Assembly: GCA_963706885.1 (NCBI GenBank)
Contig: CAVPNX010000011.1
Span: 1 to 64,000 of the forward strand
Length of the DNA: 64,000 nt
DNA from: Prado023 sp963706885
GTDB taxonomy: Bacteria > Actinomycetota > Actinomycetes > S36-B12 > CAIYMF01
Direction: 5' to 3'
Shown here: piece by piece, positions 9,122-20,415 of the stretch
Layout of the letters: the number at the start of each line of letters is the position of its first letter
Numbering within the stretch: position 1 is the stretch's first letter
The notes under the pieces: generated by a model
What the model was told of the DNA's origin: nothing
Databases searched by the model: none
The model's input: only the letters and a program-made list of their open reading frames with translations
Made by a program: the position numbers and the translations under genes

Positions 9122-10879
9122 GTGAGTACCCCGAGCCCGGCCGCCCCGATGACCCCCGACGTCGTGGCACCGCACCGGTGGCGGGCCCTGGCCGCGCTGG
9201 TCGTCACCCTGCTCGTGGTGGTGCTGGACAACACGGTGCTCAACGTCGCGCTCAAGACGATCCAGGACGACCTCGGCGCCACCCAGAGCGAGCTGATCTG
9301 GGCGATCAACTCCTACTCGCTGGTGTTCGCCGCGCTGCTGTTCACCTGGGGTGTGCTGGGCGACCGCTACGGGCGGCGCAAGATCCTGATCATCGGCCTG
9401 GTCCTGTTCGCTGCCGCATCCCTGCTCAGCGCGTTCGCCCAGACCCCGTTGCAGCTCATCATCGCGCGGGGGCTCATGGGTGTGGGTGGGGCGTCGGTCC
9501 TTCCCGTGACGCTGTCGATCATCACCGTGATCTTCCCGCCCGCGGAGCGTGGCAGGGCGATCGGCATCTGGGCCGCGGCGGTCGGTGGCGCGGTCGCGCT
9601 CGGCCCCCTGCTGGGCGGCTTCCTGCTCGAGCACTTCTGGTGGGGCTCGGTGTTCCTGATCAACATCCCGATCATCGCCATCGGGATCGTCGGGATCCTG
9701 CGCAACGTGCCGGAGTCGCGCAACCCGCACCCGGGTCGGCTCGATCCGCTGGGACTCGTCCTGTCGATCGTCGGCCTGCTGGCCCTGGTCTACGGCATCC
9801 AGGAGGCGGGATGGAGTGAGCCGGCGACCTACGCGTGGATCGCGTTCGGCGTGGCCGTGCTGGCCGGGTTCCTGTTCTGGGAGTCGCGCACCGACCACCC
9901 CTCGATGGACCTGAGCCTGTTCTCGATCCGCTCGTTCTCGGTCCCACTGTCGGCCACCTCGCTGACGTTCGCCGCGTTGAGTGGGTCGCTGATCTTCATG
10001 GCGTTCTACCACCAGGTGGTGCGCGGCTGGTCGCCGCTGCAGTCCGGCGCGCTGACCGTCCCGTTCGCGATCGGCCAGCTGCTGTCGGCCCCGCGCAGCG
10101 GCAAGATGGTGGCCCGATTCGGCGCCCGCCGGGTGATCCCGTTCGGGCTGGTCCTGGCGTCGGTGGCGATGTTCGGGTTCACGACGCTGGAGCTGACCAC
10201 GCCGGTGTGGTTGCTGGTGCTCATCCCGTTCGTCTTCGGGTTCGGGATGGGCAACGTGATCGCCCCATCGACGACCCGGATGACGCTGGCGACACCGCCG
10301 CAGCGCTCCGGCGCGGGGTCGGCGGTGCAGAACACGGTCCGCCAGGTCGGGGCGACCCTGGGGGTCGCGGTCATCTCGTCGGTCGTGGCGACGAAGTACT
10401 CGGGCGCGATGTCCACCGCACTGGAGGGCAGCCCGCTGCCGGCTGACCTGCAGGAGAAGGCCTCGGACAGCGTCGGGGCGACCTACGAGGTTGCCGCGGG
10501 GCTCCAGGCGTCGGGGCGGGCGACCGTCGAACAGGCGGACATGCTGCGCTCAGCCGCCGACGCCGCCTTCATCCCCGCGTTCCATGTGGCCGCGTACATG
10601 GGCCTCGGCCTGCTGCTGATCGCCCTGGCCATCATCCTGATCTGGCTCCCGGCCCAGGCCGAGGCGGTCGCATGGAAGGCCGGGGGCACCTCGGCCCCGG
10701 TGCCCGGGCAGCCGGGGGCCGGGCCCGGTGAGCAGCCCGCTGATCCCTACGCCACGGGTGACGACCTCGACGCGGCCCACCAGGTCCACCTGGTCGCCGA
10801 GGACCCCGACCACCTCAGCCACGTCGAGGACGCGCCGCTGGAGCATCCCCTGGAGGGTTCCCGGCCCCGGGAGCCGTGA
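9122..10879 (+). CDS. MFS multidrug exporter, DHA2 (EmrB/QacA) family
   Basis: A 585-residue transporter with about 14 membrane helices. Motif A is GVLGDRYGRRKILI, and TM1 carries the DHA2 hallmark VLDNTVLNVAL. Motif C-like GGAVALGPLLGG is also present. An unusually long hydrophilic tail of about 65 residues follows the last helix and is rich in Pro, Asp and His. Members use the proton gradient to expel cationic drugs, dyes or antibiotics. GTG 9122 is chosen for the -10 hexamer 8 nt upstream and because upstream in-frame codons overlap the divergent kinase promoter. Substrate unknown. Confidence 0.92.
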   Translation: MSTPSPAAPMTPDVVAPHRWRALAALVVTLLVVVLDNTVLNVALKTIQDDLGATQSELIWAINSYSLVFAALLFTWGVLGDRYGRRKILIIGLVLFAAASLLSAFAQTPLQLIIARGLMGVGGASVLPVTLSIITVIFPPAERGRAIGIWAAAVGGAVALGPLLGGFLLEHFWWGSVFLINIPIIAIGIVGILRNVPESRNPHPGRLDPLGLVLSIVGLLALVYGIQEAGWSEPATYAWIAFGVAVLAGFLFWESRTDHPSMDLSLFSIRSFSVPLSATSLTFAALSGSLIFMAFYHQVVRGWSPLQSGALTVPFAIGQLLSAPRSGKMVARFGARRVIPFGLVLASVAMFGFTTLELTTPVWLLVLIPFVFGFGMGNVIAPSTTRMTLATPPQRSGAGSAVQNTVRQVGATLGVAVISSVVATKYSGAMSTALEGSPLPADLQEKASDSVGATYEVAAGLQASGRATVEQADMLRSAADAAFIPAFHVAAYMGLGLLLIALAIILIWLPAQAEAVAWKAGGTSAPVPGQPGAGPGEQPADPYATGDDLDAAHQVHLVAEDPDHLSHVEDAPLEHPLEGSRPREP

Positions 10880-10895
10880 CCGCAGTCGGGTTCCC

Positions 10896-10907
10896 TACCG
10901 GCCGGTA
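10896..10907. promoter_or_regulatory. Perfect 12-bp palindrome, TetR-like operator
   Basis: TACCGGCCGGTA is fully symmetric and resembles operators of TetR-family repressors. It lies between the drug exporter and the pyrophosphatase gene, 150 bp before the latter. No TetR gene is in the window, so the regulator is unassigned. Confidence 0.35.
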
Positions 10908-11058
10908 AGGTCCAACGGCGGTGCCTGCATGCGGGATCCTCGGGACGCATGCCCCCCGGAGCGGGACCTTTGCCCGGCGTGGCGTGCCGGACGGGTGGCT
11001 AGCGTGTCGGGCGTTGGTGCCTGTCCGATCGGCACCCCGAGCTGAGGGGTAACCCCCG

Positions 11059-13604
<2,546 letters not shown>

Positions 13605-13608
<4 letters not shown>

Positions 13609-14687
13609 ACAATTCCAAGTCGAGCACTGAGCGCAACCGCAACATCGCGATCCGGTACGGCGCGGCGATCGTCGACGCGGACGGGCACGTCAGCGGGCAC
13701 GACGCCGGGGCGACCCTCGTCCGACGGCTGCTGAGGGTGTTCCCGGGCTCCCGGCTCATCGGGGCCGGCCCGCGGCAGGGCGACGGCTTCGACGTCATCC
13801 CGCTGGAGTTCGTCGACGGCTCGGACACCGTGGTGATCAACATGGACGTCATCGACTCCGTCGGGGTCTGGCAGACGCTCAAGGAGCACTGCGACGAGCC
13901 GAAGCTGATGAACTTCGTGTGGTTCAACACCGTGAAGTACGAGCACCGCGTCCAGCGCTCGGCGCTGGGCCTCTCGTGCGGGCTCTTCCCGACCTTCGCC
14001 AACTCGGAGCGCACCGCCAACGAGATCCGCGAGATCGTCTCCGGCTGGACCATCAAGCCGATCTGGGAGGAGGCCCGGATCGCGTGGGTCAACCTCGGGA
14101 TCCGCCTCGAGCACGTCCAGCCGCGCAAGGAGACCTCCGTCCCGGTGGTGCTGTACCCAGCGATCTACCTGTCCGAGCGCAAGCAGCCGCAGCTGTTCCT
14201 CGACACCGTCGAGAAGGTGCAGAAGCGCACCCCGATCAAGGTCGAGGCGCGCCTGCACGAGTCGCACCTGATCAGCGAGCGGGCGATGCGCCTGTCGCGC
14301 AAGGACTGGGCGTGGGTCGGCCCGCTGACCGCAACGCGTGAGGACTACTGGCACGCCCTGGCCCGGACCACGGCGTTCCTGGCCACCGCGCGCGACGAGT
14401 CCTACGGGCTGGAGTACGTGGAGGCCCTCGTTGCCGGTGCCGTCGGGGTGTTCCCGGACCGGCCGTGGGCGCGGGCCATCCTGCCGGAGCGCTACCCGTT
14501 CTTCTACACCACGCCAGCCGAGGCCGAGGCGATGCTCTACCGCGCGGTCACCGACACCGATGCGTGCCGTCGCGAGCTCGACCAGGCGACTGGTGGGGAC
14601 TTCGTGCAGTGGCTGGGCGCCCGGCACGACGACGACCAGTTCGATCGGGCCATCGCCGCGCGCGTCCGGGAGTGGTTCGGCGCCTGA
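13605..14687 (+). CDS. Glycosyltransferase-like protein coupled to the pyrophosphatase
   Basis: About 360 residues, GTG start overlapping the pyrophosphatase stop (GTGA). The C-terminal half has a GT-B/family-1-like donor-site pattern: TARDESYGLEYVEALVAG (E in ESYGL, E in EYVEAL) followed by GVFPDRPWARAILPERYPFF. The N-terminal half is a Rossmann-like region (TLVRRLLRVFPGSRLIG, VVINMDVIDS). No signal peptide or membrane helix is seen, so it acts in the cytoplasm. Acceptor and donor are unknown. The tight overlap implies co-expression with the pump; glycosyl transfer from nucleotide sugars does not itself release PPi, though making the sugar nucleotide does. Confidence 0.7.
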
Positions 14688-14801
14688 GGTGAGATCGCGA
14701 TTCGATCCGGGTCTGGGGCGCTGATTGCGGTTTGCGCCAAGTCCCGGGCGCGTTCTCGGCCCCGAAGTTGGATGAAACCGGTGCCGCCGCGGCTCGAGGG
14801 C

Positions 14802-15629
14802 TCAGCGACAGGCGAAGAGGATGTGGGTGCCCCCGTCGAGGGCTCCCGGTTCGGCGCACGCGCGAGCCTCCTGGTCGAGGAACCGCTGCCACCGGCCGGG
14901 CGACTCCTCCACCAGCGCCGTCGCCTCCGGGTGGTCCAGTGACGCCCAGTTGCTCGCGCTCAACGCGAGGGTGGTCGCTCCGGCCCGCTCGATCAGGGCA
15001 CGCACGTCCGAGGCTCGGTACATCTGCGCGACGTGCCCGTCCGGCTGGGCGCGGCGCAGGTCCCCGGTGGCCAGGATGTGGTCGGTGTCCTCATCGGTGA
15101 GTTCGACGACCGCGGGGAGGAAGTGCCGCCACGCCCCCAGCAGGGACATGACCGAACCAAGGACGGCTCCCTCCGGTCGCGTGATCCGCAGCAGGCCCCG
15201 CAGCGCATCCTCGGCGTGGTCGAAGACGTAGGACAGCGGCCCGCCGTACGCCAGGACCACGTCGAAGCTGGCGTCGTCGAAGCCGCTGACGTCGCGCACA
15301 TCGAGGGGCAGCCAGGCCGCGACTGCGGCGTCGAACCCCTCGGCCCTGGCCCGCTGCTCGTTGGCGGCCAGCTGCTGGGAGGACAGGTCGGTCACGGTCA
15401 CGCGCGCACCGATCGCCGCCAACTCGCGAGTGAACCGGCCAGGACCGGCGCCCACCTCGAGCACGGACATCCCCGGGCGGACATGCGCGGCCATGAGTCG
15501 GCGGTGGATCTCGAACGAGACACGCCCGGCGGGCGTCTGCTCGAGGCGCAGCCACTCGGACTCGACCTCGGTGTCGAAGTACCCGCGGATGCGCTGGACG
15601 ACGTCGTCGGTGCTCTCGGTGCTCTCCAC
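14802..15629 (-). CDS. SAM-dependent methyltransferase (class I)
   Basis: A 275-residue class I methyltransferase. Motif I is LEVGAGPGRFTREL near residue 55, followed by acidic TVTDLSSQQ, then DVRDVSGFDDASFDVVLAYGG (motif III/IV) and LRGLLRITRPEG. The best start is GTG 15629, because TACGAT lies exactly 6 nt upstream and would give a leaderless mRNA. The substrate is not identifiable; the overall shape is that of UbiE/Methyltransf_11 proteins. It is transcribed divergently from the DUF222 gene. Confidence 0.88.
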   Translation of the reverse strand: MESTESTDDVVQRIRGYFDTEVESEWLRLEQTPAGRVSFEIHRRLMAAHVRPGMSVLEVGAGPGRFTRELAAIGARVTVTDLSSQQLAANEQRARAEGFDAAVAAWLPLDVRDVSGFDDASFDVVLAYGGPLSYVFDHAEDALRGLLRITRPEGAVLGSVMSLLGAWRHFLPAVVELTDEDTDHILATGDLRRAQPDGHVAQMYRASDVRALIERAGATTLALSASNWASLDHPEATALVEESPGRWQRFLDQEARACAEPGALDGGTHILFACR

Positions 15630-16016
15630 CGGGTCATCGTAGGAGCCACCTTGCGTCGGCCAGCCTGTCGGCCGTGGCGACATCCGTGACCCGCGCTGAG
15701 CGCTCGCGGCTCGATCCGTCCTGCTGGGTGGCGAACACAGTGCCGTCCGGGCGCGGAGATGGATCCTCCCTGCGGCTCCCCGCGAACGACACTCGAAGCG
15801 CGATTCGCCTCGCTCCTGGGCTGCCGGCGACGACGCCCACGGGGACGGTGGCTCGCTGAGGACCTGGGGCCGTGGCGCCGACTTCGCCGATCCGTGGTGC
15901 GTGGTGCTTGCTGGGGTGTCGATCGGGGCGTGTCGGTGGTCGTTGGTGGGCCTGCCCGCCTGTTCTGTCCCAGGGATTCTCGGGCTGTCCACAGATCAGG
16001 TTGGGGGCCTTCGTGA
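15630..16016. other. Intergenic region between divergent genes
   Basis: This 390-bp stretch holds the leftward -10 TACGAT (15641-15636) for the methyltransferase gene. The rest is GC-rich and I find no convincing gene, hairpin or repeat in it. Open frames here have unremarkable codon use and no recognisable product. Confidence 0.5.
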
Positions 16017-16038
16017 TGTCAGCCGGACGCGATAGTGT
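16017..16038 (+). promoter_or_regulatory. RecA-NDp-type DNA-damage promoter (predicted PafBC target)
   Basis: TGTCAG (16017-16022), a 10-bp gap, then TAGTGT (16033-16038) fits the consensus tTGTCRgtg-N8-TAnnnT of the LexA-independent damage promoters of mycobacteria, including spacing. A GTG lies 8 nt beyond the -10, allowing a leaderless message. In mycobacteria PafBC activates this class. Confidence 0.65.
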
Positions 16039-16046
16039 TCGTACAG

Positions 16047-17485
16047 GTGTTCGGATCAGGTTCGGATCGGGGGATGTGGGTGAGCAGCACAACGTTGGAG
16101 CCCGCGGGTGGCGGATCTGCGGGCGGTGGGTTCGGTGGGGTCGGCGTCGCCGGAGGTGGTGGGCCTGTGGGAACGGGCCACCTCGGTGGCGGGCGGGGAC
16201 CTGCCGTCGATGGGTCTGCTGGCCGGGGAGCGTCCGTGCGCGGATGTGGAGGTGCTGGCCGGGGCGTTCGCCGTGGTGGAGTACGAGTTGGCCCGCCGGA
16301 TGCACGCCGCCACCGTGGCGGGCAGTCTGCCGCTGGTGGGTCCGGGGGCGGTGCTGGCGGCCCGGCAGTGGGCGGTGCCTGCGGCCCGCCGGTTGGCCCG
16401 GGCCGGGGCGTTGGCCGCCGAGCACCGGTCCCTGGCCGCGGCGTGGGCGGCCGGGATCATCACCTCGGATCATGTGGATGCGATCGCCCGTGGTGTCGGC
16501 CCGCTGGAGCCCGAGGAGGTGGCCGCGGTCGTCGAGGAGCTGGCCGGCAGGTGGGGGGAGCTGTCCCCCGCGGGGGTGGCCCGGTTCATGTGCGCTGCGA
16601 TCCGCCTGCTGCATCCGCCCCCGGATCCGGACCCGGACGAGGCCGGTGCGTATGAGTCCCGGTCGGTGTCGTTCGCGGTGCTCGGTGACACTGTGGTCCT
16701 GGCCGGAACCCTGCCCCGCCTGGAGGGTGAGGCGGTGATCGCCGCCGTCGAGGCGTTCGCCGAACGGCTGCGCACCCAGGCCGACCACGTCCCCGCGTCC
16801 GCCCGCCGCGCCGATGGTCTGGTCGCGTTGGTCAACGCCGCACACGCGTCGGGGTCGATCCCGACCCGCGGCGGGCTGCCCGTGTCGGTGTCGGTCACCC
16901 TGGACACCACTGTTCTGGGCGACGCGGTGTGGACCACCTCCCGGGGGCACACCCTGACCAACGCCGAAGCCCGGTTCACCGCCTGCGACGCAATGGTCAC
17001 CCCGATCGTCCTCGACGCCGGGGCCTGCCCCGACACGGTCGCGGAACTGCTCGGAGGCCGCGGGGAGCACCAGGCAGGCGGCCCCAGCGCGGATCGCGGC
17101 CCTGGCCACCACCCTGTTGGGTACCCGGATCCCGGTCGCCGTCGGGCGCACCGCCCGGACCGCCACCCCCGCCCAACGGCGGGCGCTGGCCGCCCGCGAC
17201 CGGGGCTGCATCATCCCCGGGTGCGGGATCCCCGCCGAGGCCTGCCAGACCCACCACGTGCAGGACTGGGCCGCCGGCGGGGCGTCGGACCTGCCGAACC
17301 TGGCCCTGCTCTGCTGGGCACACCACCGCCAGGTCGACCTCGGCATGTGGACCATCGAACCCGCGACCGGCCGCGATCCGGTGCCCCGACCCGAACCCGG
17401 AGCCCCACCCGGCACCCCCTGGCCCGCCAACAACAACGCCCCCTGGACCATCACCCGAACCCCCCGCACCCGATGGCGGCTGTGA
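16047..17485 (+). CDS. DUF222 / HNH endonuclease (13E12-repeat type), frame interrupted
   Basis: Starts at GTG 16047 in one frame (VFGSGSDRGMWVSSTTLEPA), continues from about 16105 in the next (VADLRAVGSVG through the helical DUF222 domain), and from about 17070 in the third. That last part carries the HNH nuclease: GCIIPGC, HHVQDW, ASDLPNLALLCWAHH. Each transition is one extra base; dropping a G in GCGGGTGG restores the first join. The intact product is about 479 residues. Such proteins are multicopy in actinobacteria and often damage-induced, and the promoter here agrees. Their biological role is unsettled; a nuclease acting in repair or a mobile-element remnant are both possible. Confidence 0.85.
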
Positions 17486-17527
17486 CGCTGAGCCAGGAGG
17501 AGCCGATCGGGCCACCGAATGGGCGCC

Positions 17528-18457
17528 TCAGTGCTGCCGGGCTCCCAGCTCGTGCAGGTCGTACGGGGTCTCCTGGTACACGCAGTAGTTCAGCCAGTTC
17601 GTGAACAGCAGGTCCCCGTGCGCGCGCCAGCCGACGATGGGCAGCTGCTCGGGATCGTCGTTGCGGTAGTAGTTGCGCGGCATCTCGATGGGCAGCCCCG
17701 CGGCCAGGTCGCGGCGGTACTCGAGATCGAGGGTGTCGGCGTCGTACTCGGCATGCCCGGTCACGAAGACGCGGCGGCCGTCTCGGGATGCGGCCAGGAA
17801 GACACCGGCCTCCGGGGAGACCGCCAGCAGCTCGAGGTCGGGCTCGGCCTCGATGTCCTCGACCTTGACCGTCGTGTGCCGGGAGTGCGGCGCGAGGAAG
17901 ACATCGTCGAACCCGCGGGTGATCTTGTTCTTCGGGTCGGTCACCTCGTGGGAGAACACCCCGAAGACCTTCTGGTCGACGGTGTGCTTGCCGATCCCGT
18001 AGTGGTGGTACAGCTCGGCCTGGGCTCCCCAGCAGATCGCCAGGGTCGAGAACACGTGCTCGTCGGCCCAGTCCATGATCCCGACCAGCTCGTCCCAGTA
18101 GTCCACGTCCTCGAACTCCATGAGCTCCACGGGAGCGCCGGTGATGATCAGCCCGTCGTAGCGCCGGTCCCGCACGTGCGCGAAGGTCTCGTAGAAGACC
18201 TCGAGGTGCGTGTGGTCGGTGTGCTTCGGGGAGTACGAGGCGGTGTGCAGGAACGTGACCTCGACCTGCAGGGGCGAGTTGCCCAGCAGCCGCAGGATCT
18301 GGGCCTCGGTGGTCTGCTTGGCCGGCATCAGGTTCAGGACCAGGATGCTCAGCGGGCGGATGTCCTGGCTGGCGGCGCGGCGATCCGTCATCACGAAGAC
18401 GTTCTCAGCGGCGAGGACGTCAGCGGCTGGAAGGCCTTCGCGGATCTTGACGGGCAT
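17528..18457 (-). CDS. metAA: Homoserine O-acetyltransferase, MetA family
   Basis: A 309-residue MetA-fold enzyme that acylates homoserine in methionine synthesis. The catalytic cysteine is C142 (LAICWGAQA), and H235 and E237 (GHAEYD) complete the triad region. Residue 111 is Glu (TGAPVE); in this family Glu111 marks acetyl-CoA use and Gly111 (E. coli) succinyl-CoA use, so acetylation is predicted despite the usual 'succinyltransferase' label. An AGGGAG site precedes ATG 18457, with TAGAAT further upstream. No SAM riboswitch fits the short leader. It converges on the DUF222 gene. Confidence 0.95.
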   Translation of the reverse strand: MPVKIREGLPAADVLAAENVFVMTDRRAASQDIRPLSILVLNLMPAKQTTEAQILRLLGNSPLQVEVTFLHTASYSPKHTDHTHLEVFYETFAHVRDRRYDGLIITGAPVELMEFEDVDYWDELVGIMDWADEHVFSTLAICWGAQAELYHHYGIGKHTVDQKVFGVFSHEVTDPKNKITRGFDDVFLAPHSRHTTVKVEDIEAEPDLELLAVSPEAGVFLAASRDGRRVFVTGHAEYDADTLDLEYRRDLAAGLPIEMPRNYYRNDDPEQLPIVGWRAHGDLLFTNWLNYCVYQETPYDLHELGARQH

Positions 18458-18486
18458 GGTCGCAACTCCCTGTGGCGGTGGGGGCG

Positions 18487-18492
18487 ATTCTA
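18487..18492 (-). promoter_or_regulatory. -10 element of metA
   Basis: TAGAAT on the minus strand lies 29 nt upstream of the metA ATG, giving a leader of only about 22 nt with an AGGGAG ribosome-binding site. The leader is too short for a known SAM riboswitch. Confidence 0.5.
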
Positions 18493-18590
18493 CGACGGGT
18501 GCCCGCTATCGGGGGATTCGCTGAACGCTGGGCCCGACGGGGGCGGCGCGCCGGCTGGCACACACCACCGATCGCTGGCACGCTCGAACC

Positions 18591-18758
18591 ATGGACGCCC
18601 ACCTGCGCGAGATCGTCGAACGTGGTGGCCGGGCGCAGTCCGCCGAGGCCGCACGTCTGCTCATCCGGCTGGAGTCCGACCCGGAGGATCACGAGGCACG
18701 CTCACTGGCCCGGGTCCTCGTCGAGTCCTACCTCCACGATCCGGACCTCAGCCGCTGA
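18591..18758 (+). CDS. Small conserved-looking protein, 55 residues
   Basis: ATG 18591 to TGA 18758 encodes 55 residues: an amphipathic helical segment (LREIVERGG...AEAARLLIRLE) followed by DPEDHEARSLARVLVESYL. Third codon positions are strongly GC-biased like the neighbours, and CACGCT sits 6 nt upstream of the ATG, matching the leaderless start pattern of this genome. It lies alone between divergent metA and the convergent acetyltransferase gene. No family recognised; the composition fits a small cytoplasmic regulator or binding protein, which is a guess. Confidence 0.6.
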   Translation: MDAHLREIVERGGRAQSAEAARLLIRLESDPEDHEARSLARVLVESYLHDPDLSR

Positions 18759-18786
18759 CCGGTCGCTGGCCCGATCGCGGCGCCGC

Positions 18787-19347
18787 TCAGGCGGGACCGG
18801 TGTGGATCTCGAAGCGCAGGGCAGGCCCTCCGCCGGCTGACGGCAGTTTCGTGAAGCGCTCGACGAGGACGCCCCCGTTGGCCTCGATGACCCGTTGTGA
18901 GGCCAGGTTGTCCAGATCGGTCGTGATGTCGACGACGGGCAGGCCCTCCGCTGCGGCGATCGGCAGCATCGCGGCCAGGGCCGCAGTCGCGTAGCCCCGC
19001 CGGCGCTTCCACGGCACCACGGAGTAGCCGATGTGGCCCAGGCAGGTGGGCGGCAGCTCCCGGGTGCCCGGCTGCCACCGCAGGTTGATCGCCCCGGCGA
19101 ACTCCCCGTCCCACATCCAGCGGGTCAGCCCGGGCAGCCGCGGGACCGTCGTGCCGTCGGGGAGCTCGATGGGGCCACCCTCCGCCTCCCGGTCGTCGCC
19201 GAGCTCGATGAAGCGCTGCGGGTCGCGCATCACCTGATCGATGGCTGCCTGGTCCACCCCGATGTGCTCGGTGTTGGGTGACCACCCGCGACGCAGCGCA
19301 TCGAGGTAGCTGGGCAGGTGCTCGGCGCCGCGTCGGATCAACTCCAT
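18787..19347 (-). CDS. GNAT-family N-acetyltransferase
   Basis: A 186-residue GCN5-related acetyltransferase. The acetyl-CoA binding motif A region reads HIGYSVVPWKRRRGYATAAL with the R/Q-x-x-G-x-A pattern RRGYAT. It is followed by DITTDLDNLASQRVIEANGG, the motif B signature that ends with an asparagine-rich helix typical of RimJ/RimL-like members. ATG 19347 is supported by GGAGG 8 nt upstream. Substrate unknown. Confidence 0.88.
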   Translation of the reverse strand: MELIRRGAEHLPSYLDALRRGWSPNTEHIGVDQAAIDQVMRDPQRFIELGDDREAEGGPIELPDGTTVPRLPGLTRWMWDGEFAGAINLRWQPGTRELPPTCLGHIGYSVVPWKRRRGYATAALAAMLPIAAAEGLPVVDITTDLDNLASQRVIEANGGVLVERFTKLPSAGGGPALRFEIHTGPA

Positions 19348-19382
19348 GAAGGGATCCTCCCACCTGCGCGATTCCCGGCCCC

Positions 19383-20204
19383 TCACCCCATCCGCAGGAT
19401 GCGCCACGCCCCGGAGGCGACGAGGACTGCGATCGCAGTGCCGATGACCAGGTCGGGCAGGGCGGAGCCGGTGACCGCGACGAGCACCCCCGCCACGATC
19501 ACGCCGATGTTGGCCAGCGCGTCGTTGGTGGTGAAGATCCAGCTGGCCCGCATGTGGGCACCACCCCGGCGATGCCGGCTGAGGATCGCCACGCAGGCCA
19601 GGTTCGCGGCCAGGGCGAGCAGCCCGATTCCGACCATCAGGGCCTCGACCGGCTCGCTTCCGGAGACGGCGCGGCGCAGCACCTCGACGAGCACCAGCCC
19701 GGCGAGGCCCAGTTGCAGCCAGCCGCTCAATCGGGCGGCGCGTCGTTGGCTGGCCGCCGTGCCCGCCGCCAGCAGGGCGATCGCGTAGATGCTGGCATCG
19801 GCCAGCATGTCCAGGGAGTCGGCGACCAGGCCGGTGGACTGCGCGACGATCCCGGCCACGAGTTCGATGGCGAACATCGCCGCGTTGATCCCCAGGACCC
19901 ACCAGAGGGCCCGACGTTGGGAGCCCGGCGACTGCGGAGGTGACTCGTCCAGTGCCGCGTCGCCAGCGTCCAGGGGCACGACCGACGTCAGCTCGGCGCC
20001 CATCGCCAGCGGCTCCAGTGCGGCGATCAGGGGGTCGGGCGGCCCCGTGTGGACGGCCTCCAGCTGGCGAGCCCCGAGGTCGAAATCGAGGGACCGGACG
20101 CCGGGAACCCCGGCCAGGGCCATCCGGACGAGCTGCTCCTCCGTCGGGCAGTCCATGCCGGGGACCCGGAACACCGAACGCCTCGGCAGCGCGTCGTCGA
20201 CCAC
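19383..20204 (-). CDS. Cation efflux (CDF-type) protein with N-terminal metal-binding domain
   Basis: A 273-residue protein. The N-terminus (about 75 residues) is an HMA-like fold with motif GMDCPTEE, which may bind metal or relate to heavy-metal sensing. It is followed by six helices with the CDF motif ADSLDMLADA in TM2 and TTNDALANIGVIVAG in TM5. The second metal-site His of classic CDF proteins is replaced by Asn-Asp. GTG 20204 is chosen because CACACT stands 6 nt upstream. Likely exports a divalent or heavy-metal cation from the cytoplasm; the ion is unknown. Confidence 0.85.
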   Translation of the reverse strand: MVDDALPRRSVFRVPGMDCPTEEQLVRMALAGVPGVRSLDFDLGARQLEAVHTGPPDPLIAALEPLAMGAELTSVVPLDAGDAALDESPPQSPGSQRRALWWVLGINAAMFAIELVAGIVAQSTGLVADSLDMLADASIYAIALLAAGTAASQRRAARLSGWLQLGLAGLVLVEVLRRAVSGSEPVEALMVGIGLLALAANLACVAILSRHRRGGAHMRASWIFTTNDALANIGVIVAGVLVAVTGSALPDLVIGTAIAVLVASGAWRILRMG

Positions 20205-20269
20205 GCGCCGAGTGTGGCACGCGCCGGCCCGCCGGTCACGAATGGTGTTTGGCCGGTCACGGATCGGGG

Positions 20270-20359
20270 TAGGCTGAGGGGGCATCGTCTGAACGGTGCA
20301 CGTTGTCCGCGGCATCCGCTGCTGACGAGGTCGTCTGCTTCGACACCGTGACCGGTGTC
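20270..20359 (+). promoter_or_regulatory. Promoter and structured 5' leader of the DEAD-box helicase gene
   Basis: TAGGCT (20270-20275) is a likely -10, predicting a leader of about 134 nt before the GTG at 20416. The leader holds a perfect hairpin: GACACCG (20342-20348), loop TGAC, CGGTGTC (20353-20359). It also holds a short frame from TTG 20303 that ends at a TGA overlapping the helicase start. Long structured leaders are common in cold-inducible helicase genes, so post-transcriptional control is possible. Confidence 0.45.
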
Positions 20360-20415
20360 CCCTTCGCGAGTTGGGCCAGCACCCGCGGCCACCCCCCTCG
20401 ACGATCAGGACCCCT

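Noticed and set aside
11023..11057. Small inverted repeats (GGTGCC/GGCACC and GGGGTAACCCC) before the pyrophosphatase gene
   Set aside because: Stems of 4-6 bp are expected by chance at this GC content, and no regulatory context supports them.
15634..17469. A 611-codon leftward open frame across the DUF222 gene
   Set aside because: Low-complexity Gly/Arg/Pro sequence with no motif; the plus-strand DUF222 and HNH motifs are clear.
18457..18492. SAM riboswitch upstream of metA
   Set aside because: The space between the -10 and the start is about 30 nt, far too short for any SAM riboswitch class.
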